Source: JBBAFM01 sp041655415 (GTDB taxonomy: Bacteria; Bacillota; Clostridia; Peptostreptococcales; JAAYPU01). From it: DNA of 5,866 nucleotides. Below, piece by piece: positions 1 through 5,866 of the stretch; position 1 is the stretch's first letter, and each line of letters begins with the position of its first letter. The notes beneath the pieces are model-generated. The model saw nothing but the letters and a program-made list of their open reading frames with translations, had not been told where the DNA came from and searched no databases. Position numbers and translations under genes: made by a program. The DNA is taken from the NCBI GenBank assembly GCA_964429195.1, contig CAYSBC010000085.1, positions 1 to 5,866 on the forward strand. The letters run 5' to 3'.

Positions 1-242
1 TCCGAAGAAGCGTGTTTGTGATAGATATCCTCATATTTATAGTCAGTATTCTTGCAAGTCAATATATTGGGTACAAAATTTTTACGGGTTCTTATCGATT
101 GGATGTGAAAGTTCAAAGTATTTCGGTCACTTCTATCATTTTGCTCATTTTTGTCTTTGTTTTCTTTACATTTAATCCGCCGAACATGCCAATTTTCAAG
201 AATCCAGATATGGGAACGATGGCCTATATGTCTCATCAATAA
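1..242 (+). CDS. C-terminal part of a small integral membrane protein, probably DUF6512-like (5' end outside window)
   Basis: The frame is open from base 3 to a TAA at 240-242, giving about 79 visible residues. A GTG at 12 could be read as a start, but the frame stays open to the left edge, so this is most likely the tail of a longer gene. The visible part has two hydrophobic helices. One is near the beginning (IDILIFIVSILASQYIGY); the other follows a short polar loop (SIILLIFVFVFFTF). It ends in a short hydrophilic tail, NPPNMPIFKNPDMGTMAY. A last helix followed by a Pro-rich 'PP..P.F.(D/N)P..GT' tail resembles, from memory, DUF6512 membrane proteins of Clostridia, whose function is unknown. 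That assignment is tentative. No catalytic motif is visible. A terminator directly follows, so this gene ends its own transcription unit and is not part of the exporter operon. Confidence 0.6.
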   Translation, partial: RRSVFVIDILIFIVSILASQYIGYKIFTGSYRLDVKVQSISVTSIILLIFVFVFFTFNPPNMPIFKNPDMGTMAYMSHQ

Positions 243-256
243 AATATGCATATTTC

Positions 257-290
257 AAATCCTTAGCTTCTTAAGCTAAGGATTTTTTTT
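257..290 (+). terminator. Rho-independent terminator after the membrane-protein gene
   Basis: A perfect 13-bp stem (257-269 pairing with 273-285; core ATCCTTAGCTT / AAGCTAAGGAT) closes a 3-nt loop and runs straight into eight T (283-290). It starts 14 nt after the upstream stop codon. There is no matching T-tract for the opposite strand, so it acts on + strand transcripts only. It separates the upstream gene from the ABC operon. Confidence 0.93.
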
Positions 291-303
291 AGAAAGCATA
301 GCG

Positions 304-332
304 TTGAGAAAAAATGGACAATATGGTAGAAT
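304..332 (+). promoter_or_regulatory. Sigma-A-type promoter for the ABC exporter operon
   Basis: The -35 box is TTGAGA (304-309; consensus TTGACA, 5/6) and the -10 box is TAGAAT (327-332; consensus TATAAT, 5/6), separated by exactly 17 nt. The site lies between the terminator and the first ABC gene, where a promoter is expected. Transcription should begin near 338-340, giving a leader of roughly 80 nt before the preferred TTG start at 420. No start site has been mapped; this rests on box match, spacing and position. Confidence 0.72.
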
Positions 333-333
333 A

Positions 334-364
334 AATAGCGATTATTATTGCAAAATAAGCTATT
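334..364 (+). promoter_or_regulatory. Imperfect inverted repeat at the predicted transcription start (candidate operator or leader hairpin)
   Basis: The left arm AATAGC-ga-TTATT (334-346) is complementary to the right arm AATAAGCTATT (354-364): 11 pairs, with a 2-nt bulge (340-341) and a 7-nt loop (347-353). It begins 2 nt after the -10 box and covers the predicted +1. A regulator bound here would block initiation. AT-rich inverted repeats in this position are typical of MarR- or TetR-type repressor sites, and exporters of this class are often under such control, but no regulator gene is visible. It could instead fold as a weak hairpin in the RNA, or be chance in AT-rich DNA. Confidence 0.35.
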
Positions 365-407
365 CACATTGATTTTAGTGGTAAAGACAAGAAGAAAACT
401 AAAGAAT

Positions 408-414
408 AAGAGGG
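408..414 (+). promoter_or_regulatory. Ribosome binding site that decides the start of the first ABC gene
   Basis: AAGAGGG lies 5 nt before a TTG at 420-422. The earlier in-frame TTG at 348 has no purine-rich site before it and lies only about 9 nt after the predicted transcription start. This supports 420 as the true start. Confidence 0.68.
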
Positions 415-419
415 ATATA

Positions 420-2144
420 TTGAAAAAATTATTACCGTTAATAAAAAAATATATTGTTTTTACAATATTAAGTCCTTTATTTATGATTTTAGAAGTCGTA
501 GGGGATGTATTAATACCCTATCTTATGTCGAGGATCGTAGATGTTGGAATAGCCAATCAAGATATTGATTATATTGTCAATACAGGTTTGATTATGATAG
601 GTGTAGCACTACTAGCTACATTTTTTGGCGTGACCAGTTCTTATTTTGGAGCAAGTGCCGGTTATGGATTTGCTGCTGAAATAAGGCAAAAGGTATTCAA
701 TAAGATACAAGACTTTTCCTTTGCGAACCTAGATACTTTTCAGGTTCCTTCACTGATTACAAGACTTACCAATGACTGTAATACCATAGGACTTGTAACA
801 ATGATGAGTCTTAGAATGGCTATAAGAGCTCCGGCCATGATGATATTTGCTCTATTTATGTCCTTTAGAATCAACGCATCCCTGGCTAAAGTATTTTTAG
901 TTTCATTGCCGATTTTGACCATTGCCATAGTTCTTGTATTAAGCAAAGCAAGGCCTCTGTTTCTTAAATTGCAAACCCGTGTGGATAAGGTCAATGGAAT
1001 CATTCAAGAAAATTTAACGAATATTCGAGTTGTTAAATCCTTTAATAGACAAGGTTTTGAGGAAGCAAAATTTAAAGAAAAAAATGATGACCTGATGAAT
1101 ACAGCATTAAAGGCTATTTCGTACATCATCCTATTAATGCCTGTATTCAATTTAGTAGTCTATGCAACCATTCTTGCAGTGCTTTGGTTTGGAGGCAGAC
1201 AAATTGTATTAGGAAGCATGACCGGCGGAGGCCTTATATCCTTTGTAACCTATATTACTCAGGTGTTGATGTCTTTAATGATGATATCCTTCTATTTCAT
1301 GAATCTTTTGCGTGGTTCAGCATCTGTAGCCAGAATAGTAGAGGTTTTAAATACAGAGTCTGAAATTAAGGAGATAACCAATCCTGTAACTGAAGTGAAA
1401 GATGGGAGTATATCCTTTGAAAATGTAAGCTTTATCTATCCCGGTAGCTTGGAATGCACGCTTAACAATATTGATTTTAACATAGAATCAGGAGAAACCT
1501 TGGGAATTATAGGATCAACAGGCTCATCAAAATCCACACTAGTTCAGTTATTACCTAGGCTTTATGATGTGCAAGGTGGTTCGGTTAAGGTTGGAGGAGT
1601 CGACGTGAGGGATTATGAAATAGAACTTCTCCGGGACAATGTCGCTTTTGTATTACAAAAGAACACCTTATTTTCAGGCACAATTCGAAGCAACATGAAT
1701 TGGGGAGATGAAAACGCTTCTGATGAGGAGATTGTAGAAGCACTAAAACATGCTCAGGCCTGGGAATTCGTTTCAACTTATGAGGATGGTTTGGATCACA
1801 TTGTCGAGCAGAATGGTGATAATTTCTCTGGTGGACAAAAGCAGAGACTTTCTATTGCTCGTGCTCTGTTAAAGTCCCCAAAAGTAATTATATTGGATGA
1901 TTCTACCAGCGCTGTGGATATGACTACAGATGCTAAGATTCAGAAAGCATTTAAAAATGACCTGCCTGATGTAACAACCATCATTATAGCTCAGAGAATT
2001 TCATCCATTCAGCATGCAGATAGGATCATTGTTATGCATGAAGGTGAAATTGAATCCATGGGTTCCCATGATGACTTGATGCAAAGATCTCCAATCTACA
2101 AAGAAATATATGAATCACAAAAGATAGGAGTGATTGGAGGATGA
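420..2144 (+). CDS. Heterodimeric ABC exporter half-transporter, degenerate-site subunit (membrane domain fused to ATPase domain)
   Basis: This 574-residue protein is one half of a type IV ABC exporter in the cytoplasmic membrane that moves drugs, lipids or other hydrophobic compounds outward; the substrate cannot be read from sequence. Residues 1-300 hold about six membrane helices (near 12-36, 52-74, 135-150, 155-175, 235-258, 270-295). The ATPase domain follows: Walker A GSTGSSKS (365-372), Q-loop Gln413, signature FSGGQ (469-473), Walker B ending LDD (492-494) and switch-loop Gln525. Walker A has Ser370 for the usual Gly, the catalytic Glu is Asp494, and the switch His is Gln. Its own site should therefore bind but hardly hydrolyse ATP, as known for one subunit of LmrCD, BmrCD and TM287/288. 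Its intact signature completes the active site of the partner encoded next, whose start codon overlaps this stop (ATGA, 2141-2144). The frame is open upstream to a TTG at 348 (598 residues), but 420 is preferred: it has a ribosome binding site and gives the usual MKKLLPLIKKY beginning. Confidence 0.93.
   Translation: MKKLLPLIKKYIVFTILSPLFMILEVVGDVLIPYLMSRIVDVGIANQDIDYIVNTGLIMIGVALLATFFGVTSSYFGASAGYGFAAEIRQKVFNKIQDFSFANLDTFQVPSLITRLTNDCNTIGLVTMMSLRMAIRAPAMMIFALFMSFRINASLAKVFLVSLPILTIAIVLVLSKARPLFLKLQTRVDKVNGIIQENLTNIRVVKSFNRQGFEEAKFKEKNDDLMNTALKAISYIILLMPVFNLVVYATILAVLWFGGRQIVLGSMTGGGLISFVTYITQVLMSLMMISFYFMNLLRGSASVARIVEVLNTESEIKEITNPVTEVKDGSISFENVSFIYPGSLECTLNNIDFNIESGETLGIIGSTGSSKSTLVQLLPRLYDVQGGSVKVGGVDVRDYEIELLRDNVAFVLQKNTLFSGTIRSNMNWGDENASDEEIVEALKHAQAWEFVSTYEDGLDHIVEQNGDNFSGGQKQRLSIARALLKSPKVIILDDSTSAVDMTTDAKIQKAFKNDLPDVTTIIIAQRISSIQHADRIIVMHEGEIESMGSHDDLMQRSPIYKEIYESQKIGVIGG
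2126..2140 (+). promoter_or_regulatory. Ribosome binding region of the second ABC gene, inside the first gene
   Basis: Two purine-rich cores precede the ATG at 2141: AGGAG (2126-2130, with 10 nt to the ATG) and GGAGG (2136-2140, directly touching the ATG). The first has the workable spacing; the second is too close to act alone. With the ATGA overlap this suggests translational coupling, which would help keep the two exporter subunits in equal amounts. Confidence 0.55.
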
Positions 2145-3967
2145 CAAACAGTAAAGGAAAACCAGCTTTTAAAGCCAAAGATCCCAAAAAAACTCTTATG
2201 AGGCTCTTTAGCTATTATAAATATTATAAAGGGATGTTTTTATTTGGAATACTGGCTATTATCTTCGCCTCATTAGCAGAAGTAGCTGCAACTGGTATGC
2301 TAAGTCCGATAATAGATGTATTTGCCAGCGGCGGGCCCTTAAATGAAGCCATAGGCTATATGCTTATCATGGCTGGATTTGTATTGATTGTTGCCCTTGG
2401 TCAATATGCAGGTAATCGTGCCATGACAAAGTTAGCACAGAGGATTATCCACAAAATTCGTGAAGATATGTTTGCACACATGGAGAAGCTGCCTGTTTCC
2501 TATTTTGATACGCATTCCCATGGGGAACTTATGTCGACATTTACAAACGATGTAGATATGTTGAATCAGTCCTTAGAGCAGGCCGTGTCACAGATTATCG
2601 TATCCATCGTAACAGTAGTGGGTACTTTTATCATCATGATGATTATTAGTCCCATACTGACCCTTGTGGTAGCACTTATGCTAGCTTTCATGTTTGTTCT
2701 TATAAAATATATTGGTTCAAAATCTGCTAATTACTTTAGAAATCAGCAGTTAAAGCTTGCCGATATGAATGGCTATATTGAAGAGATGATGACAGGGCAA
2801 AAAGTAGTTAAGGTATTTAATTATGAAAAAAGAGCTATGGATGATTTTGCCAACAGAAATGATGAGCTTAGAAAATCATCAGCTTTGGCTTCCACATTTG
2901 GAGTGATGTTAATGCCTATCATGGGCAATTTAACACTGATTCTTTATTCCATAATAGCTATCCTAGGTTCATTTTTAGTTATAAAAAATACCTTAAGTGT
3001 AGGAAATATTGCTGCATTTTTGCAATTTACAAGAACGATATCAAGACCCATAACAATGGTATCCAATCAGCTGAATCAACTGTTTGCAGCTATTGCCGGT
3101 GCTGAGAGAATCTTCAATATTCTAGATGAAGAAGTAGAAATGGATGAAGGAGATGTAACCCTTATAAGGGATTGTAATGGGAAAGGAAATCACTGCTGGA
3201 AAGCTCCTTTGGCAGATGGAAACTTTGAGATTATTCCTGTAAATGGGGATATCACATTTAAGGGTGTTGACTTTGGGTACACACCCGGTCAGAAAGTCTT
3301 AAAAAATATTAATCTTTATGCTAGGCCGGGACAAAAAATTGCTTTTGTTGGATCTACAGGAGCAGGGAAAACGACTATTACGAATCTTATCAATAGATTC
3401 TATGAAATCAATGAAGGCACAATTCTTGTTGATGGAGTAGATATCAGAAGGATTAATAAGGTTGATTTAAGAAGCACGATGAGTATCGTTCTTCAGGATG
3501 TCCATTTATTCGAGGGGACTGTAGCTGACAATATACGTTATGGTAGATTAGATGCTACCGACGAGGAAATAAAGGAAGCTGCAAAGCTTGCCAACGCACA
3601 TTATTTTATCAGGCATCTCCCGCATGGCTACGATACAATGCTGACTATAGACGGACAGAACCTTTCACAAGGAGAGCGGCAGCTATTATCCATTGCAAGG
3701 GCAGCTATTGCAGATCCGGAAATTCTCATACTGGATGAAGCAACATCCTCAGTTGATACAAGAACAGAAAAGCTCATATCTGAGGGAATGGATAAGCTCA
3801 TGAAAGGAAGAACAACCTTTGTCATAGCTCATAGACTTTCAACAGTTCGTGATTCCAATGCGATTATGGTGCTTGAAAACGGAGAAATTATGGAGCGTGG
3901 GGACCACGATGATTTGATGGCACAAAAAGGACGTTATTTTGCGCTTAATGCAGGAACAATTGAATTA
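2141..3967 (+). CDS. Heterodimeric ABC exporter half-transporter, catalytic-site subunit (3' end lost in gap)
   Basis: The visible 609 residues form the second half of the exporter; the frame enters the N run at 3968, probably within a few to about 20 codons of the natural end. Membrane helices lie near 32-60, 71-92, 150-168, 170-191, 253-282 and 285-299. The ATPase domain has an intact Walker A GSTGAGKT (404-411), Q-loop Gln452, Walker B LDE with catalytic Glu533, and switch His564. Its signature, however, is LSQGE (508-512) rather than LSGGQ. This mirrors the partner: the active site combines this subunit's Walker motifs with the partner's FSGGQ, and the inactive site combines the partner's Walker motifs with this LSQGE. 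Between the membrane and ATPase domains is an insert of about 35 residues (331-366, with Cys345, His351, Cys352, Trp353), which I recall as common in clostridial homologues. The ATG at 2141 overlaps the previous stop codon. The frame continues after the gap only by accident; what follows is a separate CDF gene. Confidence 0.93.
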
Positions 3968-4067
3968 NNNNNNNNNNNNNNNNNNNNNNNNNNNNNNNNN
4001 NNNNNNNNNNNNNNNNNNNNNNNNNNNNNNNNNNNNNNNNNNNNNNNNNNNNNNNNNNNNNNNNNNN
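3968..4067. other. Assembly gap of 100 N (true length unknown)
   Basis: Exactly 100 N occupy this interval. A run of exactly 100 is the usual placeholder for a scaffold gap of unknown size, so the missing DNA may be short or may contain whole genes. Lost with it are the end of the second ABC gene, any terminator or promoter, and the first codons of the CDF gene. If only the ABC tail and the CDF start are missing, a small gap would suffice, but the sequence cannot show this. Confidence 0.97.
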
Positions 4068-5254
4068 TGCGCCGTTTTATAAAAGACTATGAAAATACAA
4101 AAGATACCACTGTGAGGGATGCTACTGGAAGATTAGCAAGTTGGGTAGGCATTTTATGTAACCTTATATTGGCCGTAGGCAAAATGACAATTGGTCTTAT
4201 TTCCGGTAGTATTTCAGTGGTTGCAGATGGATTGAATAACCTGATGGACACAGCCTCTTCAATTATTGCTTTACTAGGTTTTAAGTTTGCAGCAAAAAAA
4301 GCTGACAAGGAACATCCCTTTGGACATGGTAGATATGAATATATCTCAGCACTTGCTGTAGCGGTGCTGGTGCTGGTCGTAGGCATTGAGCTGGGGAAGA
4401 GTAGCTTTGGAAAAATCCTTTCACCAACTCCTGTCGACTTTGGTCCTTTAAGCTTTAGCATATTGATAGGGTCCATACTGCTTAAACTTTGGCTATCCGC
4501 CTTTAATCGTAATATAGGACAAAGCATCAATTCCACAGTATTTAAAGCCACAGCTATTGATAGCCGAAACGATGTAATTGCAACATCTGCGGTTCTTTTA
4601 ACTGCAATTCTTTCTCGTTTTACCGGAATGAATTTGGACGGTTGGGCGGGACTTGGAGTAGCAGCTTTTATTATATATAATGGAATATCACTTGTGAGAG
4701 AAACGCTCAATCCCTTGCTGGGGGAAGCTCCTGAACCGGAGCTTGTAAAGTATATTACGGATAAAATTGCAGAACATAATAGTGTCATCGGAACACATGA
4801 CTTGATTGTACATGACTATGGTTATGGGCGCCAGTTTGCCAGCATCCATGTTGAAATATCCAGTGATATGGACGCGGCCATTGCACATCGAATTATTGAT
4901 GGCATCGAACGCGACTTTTTAATCAATGACAACATTCATCTGATTATCCATCACGATCCTGTTATAACAAGCGATAAAACCCGCCTCTGGGTTGAGAATC
5001 AGGTTAAAGAAATAGATGGTCGGATGTCCATACATGACTTGAACATTGAGAAGTATCCGGATCATACAGATTATTTCTTTGATGTTTATGTACCACCGGA
5101 AATTGAAATATCTGAACAGGAGCTTAGAAGCCGCATTGAAGAGTTGCTAAAGAATGGAGATAAGCATGTGCATGCCATGATTACTATCGATCGTTCCCAC
5201 ATCGAAACACTTTATAAAGATATAAAGGGGGTAAAAAATGGAGAGAAAAGTTAA
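4068..5254 (+). CDS. Cation diffusion facilitator (CDF) family metal exporter with an extended C-terminus (5' end at gap)
   Basis: The 394 visible residues (numbered from the first full codon at 4070) form a CDF transporter, which exports divalent metal in exchange for protons across the cytoplasmic membrane. About six helices lie near 24-44, 47-71, 92-108, 128-146, 162-184 and 188-208. The family motif HPFGHGRYEY is at 82-91. The membrane metal site should be Asn56 and Asp60 in helix 2 with Asp164 and Asp168 in helix 5. An Asn in this set recalls manganese exporters of the MntE type, whereas FieF/YiiP has Asp there; manganese is therefore an inference. The cytoplasmic dimerisation domain (about 222-300) keeps candidate ligands His243, His260, His273, His294 and Asp296, matching the YiiP arrangement. 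A further ~95 residues look like a second copy of that domain, making the protein longer than the usual ~300. The codon at the gap edge reads NTG and could itself be the start, although homologues often begin a few residues earlier. The stop overlaps the pirin gene by 17 bp. Confidence 0.92.
5224..5231 (+). promoter_or_regulatory. Ribosome binding site of the pirin gene, inside the CDF gene
   Basis: AAAGGGGG lies 6 nt before the ATG at 5238. It is inside the last codons of the CDF gene, so pirin translation is likely coupled to it. It confirms the ATG at 5238 as the start. Confidence 0.75.
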
Positions 5255-5866
5255 ACGTCAAATTAAAGGATTTAGGACTCAAGATGGTGCTGGGGTCAGC
5301 CTGGTTAGGGTTCTCGGACACGGAACGGTAAAGGATTACGATCCGATTCTGATGCTGGATTCCTTTGACAGTACAAATCCGGATGATTATACTGCCGGGT
5401 TTCCAATGCATCCCCACAGAGGAATAGAAACAATAAGCTATATATATCATGGAAAGATGACACACAAAGACAGTTTAGGGAATGAGGATACTATTGCTGA
5501 CGGGGAAGTCCAATGGATGACAGCCGGTTCAGGGATTTTACATGAGGAAAAATTGCCTGCCTCTGACAGAATGCTTGGAGTTCAACTTTGGCTTAATCTA
5601 CCGTCAAAAAATAAAATGACAACTCCTGCCTATCACAGTATTAAGAACGAGGAAATCCAGGAAATCATGTTTGAGAACGGGAAGCTGAGGTTGCTTTCCG
5701 GTGAATATGAAGACAGGAAGGGATATCAAAGCAAATATCTGCCATTGGATTACTACGATATACATATCGAGGCTAATACTTCTTTTGTTGTCCACACAGA
5801 AAGAGAACATTCAGTGATGCTTTTTACTCTTTTAGGAGATATTGTTATTGGGGATGAATATATAGA
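5238..5866 (+). CDS. Pirin family protein (bicupin, metal-binding; 3' end outside window)
   Basis: The frame is open from ATG 5238 to the right edge, giving 209 of an expected 280-300 residues. The N-terminal cupin domain carries both pirin hallmarks: HPHRGIET (58-65) and ILHEE (100-104). By comparison with human pirin, the metal ligands are His58, His60, His102 and Glu104, all present, so it should bind Fe or a similar divalent metal. The segment MLGVQLWLNLPSKNKMTTPAY (starting at residue 112) ends the first cupin and leads into the second domain, which is cut by the window edge. Some bacterial pirins have quercetin dioxygenase activity and others act as redox- or metal-dependent regulators of partner proteins; the role here cannot be told from sequence. 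It is a cytoplasmic protein with no signal peptide. The 17-bp overlap with the CDF gene and the strong internal ribosome binding site argue for co-expression with the metal exporter. Confidence 0.93.
   Translation, partial: MERKVKRQIKGFRTQDGAGVSLVRVLGHGTVKDYDPILMLDSFDSTNPDDYTAGFPMHPHRGIETISYIYHGKMTHKDSLGNEDTIADGEVQWMTAGSGILHEEKLPASDRMLGVQLWLNLPSKNKMTTPAYHSIKNEEIQEIMFENGKLRLLSGEYEDRKGYQSKYLPLDYYDIHIEANTSFVVHTEREHSVMLFTLLGDIVIGDEYI

Noticed and set aside
242..255. Perfect 14-bp palindrome AAATATGCATATTT right after the first stop codon
   Set aside because: It is short, AT-rich and unspaced, so it cannot form a useful hairpin; it lies just upstream of the real terminator. Chance or a minor protein site cannot be told apart.
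243..419. Possible riboswitch or small RNA gene in the intergenic region and leader
   Set aside because: The leader after the predicted transcription start is only about 80 nt, with one weak bulged hairpin and no recognisable riboswitch core or second terminator; nothing beyond the terminator, promoter and inverted repeat is supported.
740..1776. Minus-strand open frames at 740-1003 and 1585-1776
   Set aside because: Both are antisense to the first ABC gene and show no domain or translation signal of their own.
4087..4788. A 233-codon open frame on the minus strand
   Set aside because: It lies wholly opposite the well-supported CDF gene, its translation is Ser/Pro/Thr-rich with no recognisable domain, and it has no promoter or family match; it is an antisense shadow.
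2141..5254. A novel fusion of an ABC exporter to a CDF metal transporter
   Set aside because: The two halves are joined only through 100 N; each shows its own family's normal end or beginning at the gap edge.
5184..5810. Minus-strand open frames at 5184-5465 and 5604-5810
   Set aside because: Both lie opposite the pirin gene, whose metal-binding motifs and ribosome binding site fix the true coding strand.

Overview
This AT-rich window has short intergenic spaces, tight same-strand gene packing and strong purine-rich ribosome binding sites. It reads as a chromosomal segment of a low-GC Gram-positive bacterium, most likely a member of the Clostridia (Bacillota). That placement is inferred from gene style and from remembered family resemblance; no database search was possible. 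All recognised genes are on the + strand.

Layout. Bases 1-242 hold the 3' end of a small membrane-protein gene, probably of the DUF6512 type, closed by a strong intrinsic terminator (257-290). A good sigma-A-type promoter (304-332) follows, with an imperfect inverted repeat just downstream that could be an operator or a leader hairpin. Next come two genes overlapping by 4 bp (420-2144 and 2141-3967) that encode the two half-transporters of a heterodimeric ABC exporter. The first has a degenerate ATPase site and the second a canonical one. A run of exactly 100 N (3968-4067) then interrupts the assembly. After it comes a cation diffusion facilitator (CDF) gene lacking only its extreme 5' end (4068-5254), overlapped by 17 bp by a pirin-family cupin gene (5238-5866) that runs off the right edge.

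How the genes work together. The ABC pair should form one multidrug- or lipid-type exporter with one catalytic and one non-catalytic nucleotide site. The CDF protein should export a divalent metal; its membrane-site residues (Asn/Asp plus Asp/Asp) hint at manganese. It is probably translationally coupled to the pirin, a metal-binding cupin. Whether the ABC pair and the CDF-pirin pair share a transcript cannot be decided across the gap.

The apparent continuous reading frame from 2141 to 5254 is an artefact of reading through the 100 N, not a fusion protein. I see no mobile element, CRISPR array, tRNA, rRNA or obviously new system. The most useful points are the corrected start of the first ABC gene, the asymmetric ATPase sites, the candidate operator at the promoter and the duplicated C-terminal domain of the CDF protein.
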